Positions 28,974 through 38,569 are shown, counted from the stretch's first letter. The stretch is DNA of 64,000 nucleotides from Candidatus Didemnitutus sp. (GCA_019634575.1 JAHCAY010000001.1:186001-250000), one strand, 5' to 3'. Numbers and translations are program-made. Notes: generated from the sequence alone by a model not told the origin.

Positions 28974-30755
28974 GTGCGAGTCCTCCTGATCTTCGTCCTC
29001 TTGTCGGCACCGTTGTGTGCGCAGGACGTGACGATACCCGCAGAGGAACTGGCGCGGCCACCGAGCGCGACCCGCCTCGATGCATTGGTGGCGACGGCGG
29101 CTCGCGACGGGTGGGGGCGACTGGCGCCCGGGTTGCGGGCGGCCGCGTTGGCGGCCTACGAGCGCGAGCCGGCCAGCGCCGGGCCCTGGCTGCTGCTGTA
29201 TCGTTGGGGCGAGCTTTTCGGCACACCGCGGCGACAGGCGCTTGAGAATTGGATCAAGGCCATCGAGACCGCCGGCGGCGCGCACGCGAACATGCCGCTC
29301 CACTACGCACTGCCGCCCGGCTCGCTCGGCGGAGAACTGAAGCCTGAGTTGCAGCGGTGGCTGGTGGGCAACGCCGCGTTTTCCCAGGAGTTTTTCGCGA
29401 CCCTCAGCGATCAGGACAATCCGATCGAGGTGCTCGCGATCCTGCAGAAGATCGAGTCGGCGAATCCTGGTGTGTTCGCCGATTACGCCTCGCTCGCGCT
29501 CGCGATCGCGGTCGTCTACGACGTGCCGCCTCCGCCCGATTGGCCGCATGGACAGGTGAGCGCCACGATGCTGCCGCGACGCTTGCCGGAGCCGACGGCC
29601 GCTTTCGACTACTGGACCAAGCTGGATCGCGCCAACGTCGCCGCGCATAAGCTCAAGCGACTGCCGGCGAGCGAGCTGAAGTTCGTCGTCGATACGAGCA
29701 CGCCGTTTTCCGAGCTCATTTGGGCGCGGCAGAACGTCACGCCGACGCTCTCGGAACTCGCACGCGCCTACGATATGATCCGCTACCGGAAGGAGCGTGT
29801 CGCCAACAACCAGTTCACGTGGCCCGGGCGCGACTATTCGCTGCAATCCATTTTGCGCGACGGCGGCATCTGCGTCGATCAGGCGTATTTCGCCGCCAAT
29901 GTCGGCAAGGCGCGCGGAGTGCCTACGCTGCTCTTCCGCGGCGCGGGGCTCGACGGACGCCACGCGTGGTTCGGTTTTCTGTCGCCGACGGGGTGGGTGA
30001 TGGACGCGGGCCGCTACGCGGAGCAGAAATTCGTTACCGGACTCGTGCGCGATCCGCAGACTTGGCGCGAACTCACCGACCATGAGCTCGCTTTCATCTC
30101 GGAAAGATTCCGACAGCTGCCGCTCTTCCAGCTTTCGGAGCTGCACGCGTCGTTCGCGCTCGAGTTCCTGCGCGCCAACAATCCCGCGGCCGCGTTGCGC
30201 GCTGCACGCGAGGCGGTGAACCGCGAGAGCCGGAATCTTCGCGGCTGGCAGACCCTCTTGTCGGTGCAAAAAGTCGCCGGCACCGACGCCCGGGAGCGCG
30301 AGGGCACCTTGCGCGAAGCGATGCGCGCCTTCGCGCGGTATCCCGATCTCGAAAGCAGTTTCGGTCGGCAACTCGTCGCCAGTCTGCGCGAGCGCGGCGA
30401 AGGCAGCCTCGCGAACGTCGAAGAGCAGCGGCTCGCCAGGAAATACGAGACCATTCGTTCCGACCTGAGCTATCAACAGGCCGGCGAGATCCTTCAGCGC
30501 AGCTTGCAGAGCGACGACCTTGCGACCCAGTTCCGCACCTACCAGCGCCTGCTGGAAACCTACGGCAATGGCGCGAACATCGACTTTTTCGATAAAATCG
30601 TCCGGCCATTCGTCGAAAGCCTGCGCCGCCGCGGGGAGATCGCCAGCGCCATGAACGCCGTCGATCGGGCGCGCCGGACCTTGCGCATTCCGAAGGGCAG
30701 CCAGCTGGAAGGGGAATTGAACCAAATGGCCGCGGAGCTGCGCCAGCCGCGCTGA
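28974..30755 (+). CDS. Exported transglutaminase-fold protein with helical repeat tail
   Basis: About 593 residues, not recognised as a named protein. A signal peptide (MRVLLIFVLLSAPLCAQ) starts at GTG 28974; GTG 28956 is another option. The central region carries a transglutaminase-like triad: Cys300 in GGICVDQAYF, His330 in GRHAWFGF and Asp344 in WVMDAGRY. The C-terminal 200 residues are Ala/Arg-rich helices suggesting TPR-like repeats. Periplasmic cysteine peptidase or crosslinking activity is inferred only from the triad. The two following genes are exbB and exbD, 106 nt downstream, so co-expression is possible. Confidence 0.7.
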   Translation: MRVLLIFVLLSAPLCAQDVTIPAEELARPPSATRLDALVATAARDGWGRLAPGLRAAALAAYEREPASAGPWLLLYRWGELFGTPRRQALENWIKAIETAGGAHANMPLHYALPPGSLGGELKPELQRWLVGNAAFSQEFFATLSDQDNPIEVLAILQKIESANPGVFADYASLALAIAVVYDVPPPPDWPHGQVSATMLPRRLPEPTAAFDYWTKLDRANVAAHKLKRLPASELKFVVDTSTPFSELIWARQNVTPTLSELARAYDMIRYRKERVANNQFTWPGRDYSLQSILRDGGICVDQAYFAANVGKARGVPTLLFRGAGLDGRHAWFGFLSPTGWVMDAGRYAEQKFVTGLVRDPQTWRELTDHELAFISERFRQLPLFQLSELHASFALEFLRANNPAAALRAAREAVNRESRNLRGWQTLLSVQKVAGTDAREREGTLREAMRAFARYPDLESSFGRQLVASLRERGEGSLANVEEQRLARKYETIRSDLSYQQAGEILQRSLQSDDLATQFRTYQRLLETYGNGANIDFFDKIVRPFVESLRRRGEIASAMNAVDRARRTLRIPKGSQLEGELNQMAAELRQPR

Positions 30756-30861
30756 CGCAACCAGCTGGCGGTCCGGAGCGTCATAGGAAAAATCCCGGGC
30801 AAATGATGAACCTTTTCCGGCTTGTGCGAGTCCTACTGCCCGGTTCACTCCAAATCTTCCC

Positions 30862-31425
30862 ATGTTCGACGTCTTCCGGGGCGCAGGCCTCCTGATTTAC
30901 CCACTGGCTCTTTGTTCGATCGCCGCAGTTTTCATCATCTGCGAACGCATCTACTCCCTCCGCAAAGCGGCGGTGCTGCCTGACGACCTCGTCGATGCGG
31001 TCTTCCAGAACAAGGCCTACGCCGGCGGCAAACACTCGGTGCTCGCGCGCGTGCTCGATTACGCCGGGCAGCACAAGGACGACCCCGATGCCGTGAAGGC
31101 CTTCGCCCGTCTCGAAATCAACCGCATGGAGCGCGGCATCCCGTATCTCGACGTCATCTACGCCGCCGCGCCGCTCATTGGCCTCACCGGCACGGTCACT
31201 GGCCTGCTTCAAGTGTTCTCACAGATCTCGCCCGAAACCGGCCTGCCAGATCCCGTCGCTTTCACCAAGGGCGTCGCCCTCGCTCTCTCCGCCACGGTCA
31301 TCGGTCTTTGCATCGCGATCCCGTCGCTCGTCGGCGGTGGTTACCTGCAGCGCAAAGTGGAGAACTACGCCGTGCAGATCGACGTGATCCTCGAGCGCGT
31401 GCTCAGCCGCAATCGGCAGTCATGA
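30862..31425 (+). CDS. exbB: MotA/TolQ/ExbB proton channel protein
   Basis: A 187-residue inner-membrane protein with three predicted transmembrane helices: one near the N-terminus (LLIYPLALCSIAAVFIICERIY) and two at the end. The family block APLIGLTGTVTGLLQVFSQIS is intact, with the LGLLGTV-like loop and the Thr lining the channel, followed by ALSATVIGLCIAIPSLV. It uses proton motive force with ExbD to drive TonB or TolA-type work. The stop overlaps the exbD start (ATGA). Confidence 0.92.
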   Translation: MFDVFRGAGLLIYPLALCSIAAVFIICERIYSLRKAAVLPDDLVDAVFQNKAYAGGKHSVLARVLDYAGQHKDDPDAVKAFARLEINRMERGIPYLDVIYAAAPLIGLTGTVTGLLQVFSQISPETGLPDPVAFTKGVALALSATVIGLCIAIPSLVGGGYLQRKVENYAVQIDVILERVLSRNRQS

Positions 31426-31832
31426 GCAGCCTCTACCAGCGCCGGCGCAAGCGGCCCGAGATGAACCTCGTGCCGTTGATCGACGTGCTCGTCATGCTGA
31501 TCTTCTTTGCGTTCGTCACCATGCAGTTTCGCTCGGTCGCGACGATGAACCTGACGCTCCCGAAGGTGGAAACCGCCGGCAAGAGCGAGCTCAAGGACTC
31601 GATCACCATCACGATCACCAAGGAGGGCGAGTTCACCTTCCAGACCGGCGCCCGCAGCCGCAAAGTGACGATCGACGAACTGGAAAAGCTCATCAACGAA
31701 CTCGGCGGCATCAGCAAGGATGTGACCGTCCTGATCCGTTCCGACGAGAACACGCCGCTGCGCCACATCACCGGCGCGATGGATATCTGCCGCAAGAACG
31801 GCCTGAACAAGATCCGGCTGCAGTCGCGCTGA
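31422..31832 (+). CDS. exbD: ExbD/TolR biopolymer transport protein
   Basis: A 136-residue partner of ExbB with one N-terminal transmembrane helix (MNLVPLIDVLVMLIFFAFVTM) containing the essential Asp (LIDVLVML), and a periplasmic domain ending in the typical ITGAMDICRKNGLNKIRL strand. Its ATG overlaps the exbB stop by 4 nt. No tonB gene follows in the window, so the energised partner is elsewhere. Confidence 0.92.
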   Translation: MSSLYQRRRKRPEMNLVPLIDVLVMLIFFAFVTMQFRSVATMNLTLPKVETAGKSELKDSITITITKEGEFTFQTGARSRKVTIDELEKLINELGGISKDVTVLIRSDENTPLRHITGAMDICRKNGLNKIRLQSR

Positions 31833-31942
31833 GGCGCTAGCCCGAGCGCCATCGGCGTTACGCGAAGGAGCTGCGCGTCCGGGCATGATTTGTCCGGCTG
31901 ATTGAGCTTTTCGCCCAAAGCTTACCGCTTAAAGCTGCCGGC

Positions 31943-32629
31943 ATGTTCATCGTCATCACCGGTGTCACCAAGGGACTCGGCCGTGCGCTCGCCGAGTGGT
32001 ATATCGCCAACGGGCATACGGTCGCCGGTTGTGGCCGCAGTGCCGAGATCCTCGATCTGCGCTTCACTCATCCTGCGCCGCACGATTTCTCCGTCGTGGA
32101 TGTGGCCGATGAAACCAAGGTTGCCATCTGGGCGACCAAGCTTTGTGGACCGGATGTCGCGCCCGACATCCTCATCTGCAACGCGGCCGTGATGAACCAG
32201 CCCGCGCCACTCTGGAAAGTGCCGGCGCAGGAATTCAACCGCCTCATCGACATCAACGTCAAAGGCGTCGCGACCGTCATCCGCCATTTCGCGCCGCCCA
32301 TGATCGCGCGCGGGAGCGGCACGATCGTCACGCTCAGTTCGGGCTGGGGCCGGAGCACATCGCCCGAGGTCGCGCCGTATTGCGCGTCGAAGTTCGCCAT
32401 CGAGGGACTCACGCAGGCGCTCGCGCAGGAGTTACCGAAGGGCATGGCGGCGGTGCCGCTGAATCCGGGCGTGATCGACACCGACATGCTGCGCCAAGCT
32501 TGGTCCGACGGCGCGAGCGGCCATGTGAAACCCGACGAGTGGGCTAAGACGGCGGCACCTTTCATCCTGCAACTCGGCCCCAAGGACAACGGCCGCCCCG
32601 CCACCGTCCCACGCTACGCGCACGAGTAA
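31943..32629 (+). CDS. Short-chain dehydrogenase/reductase
   Basis: A classical SDR of 228 residues. The Rossmann glycine motif is TGVTKGLG at 6-13, NAA at about 77, catalytic Ser in TLSSGWG and the Tyr-x3-Lys pair in YCASK. The C-terminal PGVIDTDML follows the family pattern. Substrate unknown. It stands alone, 110 nt downstream of exbD. Confidence 0.88.
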   Translation: MFIVITGVTKGLGRALAEWYIANGHTVAGCGRSAEILDLRFTHPAPHDFSVVDVADETKVAIWATKLCGPDVAPDILICNAAVMNQPAPLWKVPAQEFNRLIDINVKGVATVIRHFAPPMIARGSGTIVTLSSGWGRSTSPEVAPYCASKFAIEGLTQALAQELPKGMAAVPLNPGVIDTDMLRQAWSDGASGHVKPDEWAKTAAPFILQLGPKDNGRPATVPRYAHE

Positions 32630-32690
32630 GGCGCAGCGGACGCAGCGTTGGGTGCGGGCATTGTGACAAGCCGGGGCGAGCGGACCGGAG

Positions 32691-32710
32691 AGCAAGACTG
32701 CGCCCGCTAC
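32691..32710. repeat. Half-copy of the REP-like element
   Basis: The stretch agcaagactgcgcccgctac matches one arm of the inverted repeat at 5470-5494 with one extra base. The surrounding 138-nt spacer between the SDR gene and the peptidase gene holds nothing else I can assign. Confidence 0.6.
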
Positions 32711-32767
32711 GAGCGGGAGCGATGATCCATCGCAGCGATCTGCTTCGCGGGCCGCGAGCGCAGCCGA

Positions 32768-34963
32768 TTACTGGGCGCCCTTCAGGTTCAGATTGAAGAA
32801 CTCCATGATGCGCTGTTGCTGGCGCAGCTTCACCACCGGGTCACTCACCATGTGCGTGCCCAGCATCGGGAGCAGTTCGTAAGGTTTGCCGGCCAGGAAG
32901 AGCGCGTCGGCGAGTTGCAGCGTGTGTTGGAAATACACGTTATCGTCCGTGAGTCCGTGGATGAGCATCAGCGGACGGCGCAACTCGTGAGCGTAGGTCG
33001 TCACGTCGCTGACGTGGTAGGCGTCCGGCGCGGCTTGGGGCAGCCCAAGGTAGCGTTCGGTGTAGTGCGTGTCGTAGTTCTCCCAGGTGACGACCGGCGC
33101 CCCGGCGACGCCGGCGCGGAAGAAGTCCGGTCGGCGAATCGTGGCCATCGCGCTGAAATAGCCGCCGAACGACCAGCCGGTCACGCCGACGCGCGCGAGG
33201 TCGAGCTCCGGATACTGGCTGGCGAGCGCGGTGAGGCCGGCAATCTGGTCGTTGAGCGCGACGTCGATGAAGTTGCCTTTGATCACGCGCTCCCAATCGC
33301 GGCCCTTCCACGGCGTGCCGCGGCCGTCGAGGCGGACGACGATGTAGCCTTGGTCCGCCATCCACTGATCGGGAAGGTAGTCGCGCACCACGGCGTTGAC
33401 CCGCTTGGCTGTCGGGCCCGCGTAGACGGAAAGGATCACGGGGTATTTCTTTCCGGCTTCGTAATTCCGCGGACGCGTGATGGCGGCGTCGAACTGCGGC
33501 GCGCTCTTGGTTTGCGTGAGCTCGGTCGTCGGCCGGCGGGGCAGGGCTTCGGCGACGCTGCGGAGCACGGCGAGCGGTTGGCCGTTGGCATCGACGACTT
33601 GCACGCCGTAGGTGCCGTTGAAGCGATCGTAAGTGTGCACCAGCCGCGTGCCGCTCGCACCGATCACGGCGTTGTGATGGCCCGTCTCGCGGGTGAGTTG
33701 CGTGCCGGGCCCGCCAGCGAGCGGGAAGCGCCAAAGGTGCACCTCGCGGGCGTCGAGGCTGCCTTTCACGAACACCTGTCCGGCATTTTCGTCGAGGCCA
33801 ACCAGTCCGCGGAAGGTGAAGCTGGAGGGCGTGAGTTCGCGGACGAACATGCCGGAGGAGTCGCGCAGTTCGACTTGCCACGCGCCCCGTCGCTCGGTGG
33901 TCCAGAGGAAGCGCGAGCCGTCCTTCACCCAGAGGGGGACATCGCTGTCGTAGTCGAGATTCAGCCACGCGGCGTCGGTTTCCTTGAGCAGTTCGTTTGT
34001 CGTTCCCGTTTGCGGGTCCACCGTGAGGAGGAGCTGTGCCGTCTGTTCGCGATTCTGCACGAGAATCGTGAGCGGCGCGCGTGGATTCGTCCAACTGACG
34101 CGGGCGAGATAGGGATAGCGCTCGGAGTCCCAGCGCACCCACGTCGTCGTGCCGCCGGCGGCGGACATCAGGCCGAGGCGAACTTTGGCGTTGGCGGAGC
34201 CGGCCTTCGGGTAGGCGAAGGTCGTCGGTTTTTCCTCCGGGTGAAGTGCGTTGGCGATGTAGCGCGTCTCCACGGCGCTCTCGTCGGTTTCCTGATAGAG
34301 CAGCGTCGTGGAATCGGGCGACCACCAGTAGCCCTCGTCGCGCTTCATCTCCTCCTGCGCCACGAACTCGGAAATGCCGTGGCTCACGAACTCAGTCGCG
34401 CCGCTCGTGAGCTGGCGCTCGCGGTTGGTCGCGAGATCGATGACGAAGAGTTCACGATCCTTCGCGGCGGCGACGGATTTGCCGTCGGGGGAAAAGCGCG
34501 GGTCGACCCAGTTCTGGCCGGGGAGCGCGGTGAATTTCAGGTCGGAGCGGTCGACGACGTAGAGCTTGCCGGAAAGGACGACGAGCAAGCGCGCGCCGTC
34601 GCGCGACATCTCGAACGAGGTGAAGCCGCGCAGGCTTTGGCGCTGGCGTTCGCGGCGTGCCTTTTCCTCGGCGGTGAGTTTCTCCTCGGCGCCGGCGAGG
34701 ATTTGCTCCGGCGAGAGCAATTCGCGCTCCTGACCGTCCGCCACCGTGAATTCGTAGAGGCGCAGGGTGGGGTTGCGCGACTGGGCACGGAGAAAGATCA
34801 CGTGCTCGCCGTCGGGAGTCAGCTTGGGCGAGACGGGTCGGCCGAGCGTGTAGTTCCGGGTCTCGGCGAGATCGCGGAAGTAGGTGAGGTTGGGGTCGTC
34901 TTCGGCGCGAACGGCGGTCGCGAGCAACGCGACGGCCAATGCGTGGGGCAGCAGTGAGCGCAT
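32768..34963 (-). CDS. Exported S9 prolyl oligopeptidase (dipeptidyl peptidase IV type)
   Basis: A 731-residue secreted serine peptidase. A signal peptide (MRSLLPHALAVALLATAVRA) precedes an eight-bladed beta-propeller and a C-terminal alpha/beta-hydrolase domain. The catalytic triad is visible: Ser598 in TGWSFGGYF, Asp673 in GLTDDNVYF and His704 in LGTHMVSDP. The propeller contains the double-Glu-like SEFVAQEEMKRDEGYWW segment, which in DPP IV binds the substrate N-terminus, so it should release X-Pro dipeptides. It is a single gene divergent from the PEP-mutase-like gene. Confidence 0.92.
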   Translation of the reverse strand: MRSLLPHALAVALLATAVRAEDDPNLTYFRDLAETRNYTLGRPVSPKLTPDGEHVIFLRAQSRNPTLRLYEFTVADGQERELLSPEQILAGAEEKLTAEEKARRERQRQSLRGFTSFEMSRDGARLLVVLSGKLYVVDRSDLKFTALPGQNWVDPRFSPDGKSVAAAKDRELFVIDLATNRERQLTSGATEFVSHGISEFVAQEEMKRDEGYWWSPDSTTLLYQETDESAVETRYIANALHPEEKPTTFAYPKAGSANAKVRLGLMSAAGGTTTWVRWDSERYPYLARVSWTNPRAPLTILVQNREQTAQLLLTVDPQTGTTNELLKETDAAWLNLDYDSDVPLWVKDGSRFLWTTERRGAWQVELRDSSGMFVRELTPSSFTFRGLVGLDENAGQVFVKGSLDAREVHLWRFPLAGGPGTQLTRETGHHNAVIGASGTRLVHTYDRFNGTYGVQVVDANGQPLAVLRSVAEALPRRPTTELTQTKSAPQFDAAITRPRNYEAGKKYPVILSVYAGPTAKRVNAVVRDYLPDQWMADQGYIVVRLDGRGTPWKGRDWERVIKGNFIDVALNDQIAGLTALASQYPELDLARVGVTGWSFGGYFSAMATIRRPDFFRAGVAGAPVVTWENYDTHYTERYLGLPQAAPDAYHVSDVTTYAHELRRPLMLIHGLTDDNVYFQHTLQLADALFLAGKPYELLPMLGTHMVSDPVVKLRQQQRIMEFFNLNLKGAQ

Positions 34964-35087
34964 GGCGGAAGGGAAACCAGTCGTCCGGAAATGTCCACGG
35001 AGCTTTCGCCGGGAAATGGTGCGCGCTGTGCCGGTGGGTGCCGGCTTCGCGCTCGTCAGCCGTCGGTCGGGACGTTGCCATGGAAGC

Positions 35088-35915
35088 ATGAGCACGAATC
35101 TGGCGGCGAAAGCCCAGTGTTTGCGGGATCTGCACGGAGCGCCCGGCATCTTCGTCATTCCGAACCCTTGGGACGCGGTCTCGGCGCGCCTGCTCGAAGC
35201 GCGCGGCTTCAAGGCACTCGCCACGTCGAGCGCGGCGGCGGCGGCGTTACTCGGCAAGGCGGACAACCGCATCACGCGCGACGAGGCGCTGACGCACGCG
35301 CGGCTGATCGCGCAGGCGGTGGACATCCCGGTGTCGGCGGATCTGGAGAATGGTTTCGGCGTGGAGCCGGCCGTTGTCGCCGAGACGATCCGGCTCGCGG
35401 CGGAGGCGGGGCTCGCCGGGGGATCGATCGAGGATTTCACCGGCGATCAGGCGGCGCCGTTGTTCGAGGTCGGCCAGGCTGCGGAGCGCGTGGCTGCAGC
35501 GGTGACCGCGGCGCGCGCGCTCGGAATCCCTTTTGTGGTCACAGCGCGCGCCGAAAACCTGCTGCACGACGGGCAGGGCGGAGTCGATGAGACGATCCGG
35601 CGTCTACAGGCTTATGCGGCGGCGGGTGCCGATGTGCTCTTCGCGCCGGGCTTGCGGAGAATCGAGGATATCCGGCGCGTGTGCATGGCGGTCGGCAAGC
35701 CGGTCAACATCATGGCGAGCATCGCCGGGATGGACTTGGGGCTGCGCGAGCTCGAGGCGGCGGGAGTGAAGCGCGTGAGTCTGGCGGCTTCGCTTTACCG
35801 CGCGGCACTGAGTGGCGTCGATGCGGCGGCGCGGGAGATCCTCGACAGAGGCACGTTCGGCTATTGCGACCGGATCCTCAAGGGCAGCGATGTGAAACCG
35901 TGGCTGCGCGCGTGA
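35088..35915 (+). CDS. Isocitrate lyase/PEP mutase family protein
   Basis: A 275-residue TIM-barrel protein of the PEP mutase/isocitrate lyase superfamily. Family signs are NPWDAVSARLLEARGFKALATSS at the N-terminus, PVSADLENGFG (the Mg-binding Asp/Glu region) and IEDFTGD, with FVVTARAEN. The DLENGF segment replaces the KKCGH signature of true isocitrate lyase, so it belongs to the 2-methylisocitrate lyase/oxaloacetate decarboxylase-like branch. ATG 35088 follows GGAAG at a short distance. Substrate unknown. Confidence 0.87.
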   Translation: MSTNLAAKAQCLRDLHGAPGIFVIPNPWDAVSARLLEARGFKALATSSAAAAALLGKADNRITRDEALTHARLIAQAVDIPVSADLENGFGVEPAVVAETIRLAAEAGLAGGSIEDFTGDQAAPLFEVGQAAERVAAAVTAARALGIPFVVTARAENLLHDGQGGVDETIRRLQAYAAAGADVLFAPGLRRIEDIRRVCMAVGKPVNIMASIAGMDLGLRELEAAGVKRVSLAASLYRAALSGVDAAAREILDRGTFGYCDRILKGSDVKPWLRA

Positions 35916-35918
35916 GCG

Positions 35919-36371
35919 TCACTCGCGTTGGTGCGAGTCGATCACGAGCGTGACGGGGCCGTCGTTCACGAGGGCGACCTGCATCATCGCGCCGAACTCG
36001 CCGGTCGCGACGGGACGGCCGAGGGCGGTGGCCAGCTGTTGTTGGAAGAGCTCGTAGAGCGGGCGAGCGATTTCCGGGCGGGCGGCGGCGTTGAACGACG
36101 GACGCGTGCCCTTGGCGGTGCTGGCGTGGAGCGTAAACTGGCTCACGAGCAGGATGCCGCCGGCGATATCGCTGACGGAGAGGTTCATCTTCCCGTCCGC
36201 GTCCTCGAAAATGCGAAGCTTGGTGAGTTTCTGCGCGAGCCATTCGCCGTCGGCGGCAGTGTCGCTCGGCACGATGCCCTGAAAAATGAGAAGGCCGCGA
36301 CCGATCTCGCCGGTGACGCGGCCTTCGACAGTGACCTTGGCGTGTGCGACGCGTTGGACGACAACTCGCAT
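35919..36371 (-). CDS. dtd: D-aminoacyl-tRNA deacylase
   Basis: A 150-residue chirality-proofreading enzyme that removes D-amino acids (and Gly from tRNA-Ala) from mischarged tRNA. The two signature motifs, SQFTLHA near residue 78 and [10 protein letters not shown] near the C-terminus (the family's NxGPVT), form the active site across the dimer. The MRVVVQRV start is canonical. It ends 3 nt from the convergent PEP-mutase-like gene. Confidence 0.95.
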   Translation of the reverse strand: MRVVVQRVAHAKVTVEGRVTGEIGRGLLIFQGIVPSDTAADGEWLAQKLTKLRIFEDADGKMNLSVSDIAGGILLVSQFTLHASTAKGTRPSFNAAARPEIARPLYELFQQQLATALGRPVATGEFGAMMQVALVNDGPVTLVIDSHQRE

Positions 36372-36394
36372 GGGGAGCGGTCAGTTGTCAGCTT

Positions 36395-36445
36395 TCAGCA
36401 ATCAGCGAATGCGACGCGGGCGGAAACCTGATCGCTGATTGCTGA
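36395..36445. repeat. 14-bp perfect inverted repeat between fabV and dtd
   Basis: Arms tcagcaatcagcga (36395-36408) and tcgctgattgctga (36432-36445), separated by 23 nt. No T-run follows on the minus strand, so it is either a weak terminator or another dispersed palindromic element. Confidence 0.7.
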
Positions 36446-36457
36446 TCGCCGGAGGCC

Positions 36458-37645
36458 TCAAACCATCGGCACATGCGGCTCGACGTCGGCGTCGTAGTTG
36501 ATGCCGGGCAGGCCGAAGCCGAAGAGCTTGAGGAACTCGGCGCGGTAGCCCGCGATGTCGGTCAGTTGCGCCAAGTTCTCGGTCGTGACGTGCGGCCAGA
36601 TTTCGGCGACCTTCGCCTGCACGTCGGGGCGCATTTCCCAATCGTCGACGCGGACGCGGCCTTCGCTGTCGAGCTTCGGTTGGTTGCCGTTGTAGAGTTG
36701 GGTCGCGAAGAGGCGCTGCATCTGTTCGACGCAGCCTTCGTGGAGTCCCATTTCCTTCATGACCTTGTAGAGGATGGAAATGTAGAGCGGCACGACCGGG
36801 ATGGCGGAGCTGGCCTGCGTGACGAGGGCCTTGTTGACCGAGATGAAGGCGCGGCCGTTGCCGTGGGCCTTGAGTTGCGCATCGATGGCGCGGGCGGCGC
36901 GTTCGAGATCGATTTTGGCGCGACCGATGGTGCCATCTTTGTAGACGGGCCAGGTGTGGTGCGGCCCGATGTAAGAGTAGGCCATCGCGGTGGCGCCGGG
37001 GGCGAGCAGGTTCGCGTCGGCGAGCGCTTTCATCCACATCTCCCAGTCTTCACCGCCCATGACGGCGATGGTGTCGGCGATGCCGGCTTCGTCGGCGGGC
37101 TCGATGGTGACTTCGCTGACGATGCCCTTGTCGGTGTCGACGGTCTTGTTGGTGTAGGGGGCGGCGATGGGCTGCAGGGTCGACTTGTGGACGACGCCGG
37201 TGCGCGGATGGGTGCGGCGTGGCGAGGCGAGCGAATAGACGACGAGGTCGATCGGGCCCATGTCGCGCGCGATGATCTCGAGCGCTTGTTTCTTGATGTC
37301 GTCGGAGAACGCGTCGCCGTTGATGTTCGCCGCGTAGAGACCGGCGGCGCGGGCGGCGTTGGTGAAAGCGATGGTGTTATACCAGCCGGGAGTGGCGGGA
37401 CGGCCGTCCTCGGAGGGGCGTTCGAAGAACACGCCGAGCGACTTCGCGCCGGAACCGAACGCGGCGGCGATGCGCGAGCCCAGACCGTAGCCGGTCGACG
37501 CGCCGATGATGAGCGCGTTGCGCGGGCCGTTCTGGATCGGGCCCTTGGACTTCACGTAGTCGATCTGCTCTTGGATGTGTGCGGCACAACCCGTGGGATG
37601 GGCAGTCACGCAGACGAAGCCGCGGACCTTCGGTTTGATGATCAT
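36458..37645 (-). CDS. fabV: Trans-2-enoyl-ACP/CoA reductase
   Basis: An NADH-dependent enoyl reductase of 395 residues completing the fatty-acid elongation cycle. The N-terminus MIIKPKVRGFVCVTAHPTGC, the extended nucleotide-binding loop IIGASTGYGLGSRIAAAFG and the catalytic Tyr-x8-Lys in YKDGTIGRAK (rather than Tyr-x6-Lys of FabI) identify FabV. FabV enzymes are intrinsically triclosan-tolerant. It is monocistronic or coupled with dtd by 86 nt containing an inverted repeat. Confidence 0.95.
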   Translation of the reverse strand: MIIKPKVRGFVCVTAHPTGCAAHIQEQIDYVKSKGPIQNGPRNALIIGASTGYGLGSRIAAAFGSGAKSLGVFFERPSEDGRPATPGWYNTIAFTNAARAAGLYAANINGDAFSDDIKKQALEIIARDMGPIDLVVYSLASPRRTHPRTGVVHKSTLQPIAAPYTNKTVDTDKGIVSEVTIEPADEAGIADTIAVMGGEDWEMWMKALADANLLAPGATAMAYSYIGPHHTWPVYKDGTIGRAKIDLERAARAIDAQLKAHGNGRAFISVNKALVTQASSAIPVVPLYISILYKVMKEMGLHEGCVEQMQRLFATQLYNGNQPKLDSEGRVRVDDWEMRPDVQAKVAEIWPHVTTENLAQLTDIAGYRAEFLKLFGFGLPGINYDADVEPHVPMV

Positions 37646-37741
37646 ACGCGCGCGAGTCTTTCGGCGGTCCGCCGAGTGACAAGAGTCAACTTTCGCTCCG
37701 GAAAATTATGCTCGCCAGCCCGCGCGCCGGTGCGCAGCGGC

Positions 37742-38569
37742 TCAGAATTTGCCGAGCAACACGAGCGGACCTTCCGCTTTCGGGACGCCGCCTTTTTTCT
37801 CGAGGCTGATCGCGAAGGCGGAGGCTTGTTTCACGGGTTTGTCGCCCTTGAAGGTGAGGACGGCCTTGCCGTCGGCGTCGGGCTTGAAGACGCCGCCGTC
37901 GACGGGGATCGGATACTGCGGGTCGATGACCCAAATTTGATAATCCTGCTCGGCGGCGACGGCGGGCAGCTTTTCCACGGTGAGCAGGCCGCTTTGTTGC
38001 TCGGGATCCCAGACGGCGATGGCTTTGGCTTCGGCGGAGTTGCCGGCGAGCGAGGCGAGCGCGGTGATCTTCAGGCGGCTGAGATCTTCCGTGTGTTTCA
38101 GCTTCGCGCCGAGGTCGGCGATCATCCGCTCGGCGAGGAGCGAGCGCTCGCTCAGCTTTGATTGAGCCATTTGATAGGCGACTTCGGCGAGCTGGCGCTC
38201 GGTGCGCAGCGCGTCGTTTTCGGAGCGAAGCGAGAGGGTGCGGGCGGCGAAGAAAACGGTGCTGACGGCGAGGCAGGCGGCTGCGGCCCAGGGCAGGACG
38301 CGAGCCAGCGGAAACGCAACCACGGTCGCGGTGGATGGACTCGCGGCGGGCGTCGCAGCGGCGGAGAGGATGCGGTCGCGCAACTCGCGCGGCGGCGCGA
38401 CCTGGGGCACTGCGAGCGCGAGCGCGGCGGAGGAGTCGCTCAATTCATCCACGATGGTGCGCAAGGCGGGATTGCCAGCCAGGTCCGCTTCGAACGAGCG
38501 CTTTTCCTCGCCCTCAAGCAAGCCGAGGGCGTAGAGCGCGGCGAGTTCCTCGTGGCGTTCCGTGCTCAT
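37742..38569 (-). CDS. RskA-type anti-sigma factor
   Basis: A 275-residue membrane anti-sigma factor. The N-terminal cytoplasmic part (HEELAALYALGLLEGEEKRSFEADL) is the sigma-binding helical domain; one transmembrane helix follows near residue 90 (VLPWAAAACLAVSTVFFAA), then a coiled coil and a periplasmic anti-sigma-K domain (IAVWDPEQQSGLLTVEKLPAV ... QIWVID). Its start overlaps the sigma-factor stop by 4 nt (ATGA), fixing stoichiometry. It probably holds the sigma factor inactive until a periplasmic signal triggers proteolysis. Confidence 0.88.
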   Translation of the reverse strand: MSTERHEELAALYALGLLEGEEKRSFEADLAGNPALRTIVDELSDSSAALALAVPQVAPPRELRDRILSAAATPAASPSTATVVAFPLARVLPWAAAACLAVSTVFFAARTLSLRSENDALRTERQLAEVAYQMAQSKLSERSLLAERMIADLGAKLKHTEDLSRLKITALASLAGNSAEAKAIAVWDPEQQSGLLTVEKLPAVAAEQDYQIWVIDPQYPIPVDGGVFKPDADGKAVLTFKGDKPVKQASAFAISLEKKGGVPKAEGPLVLLGKF

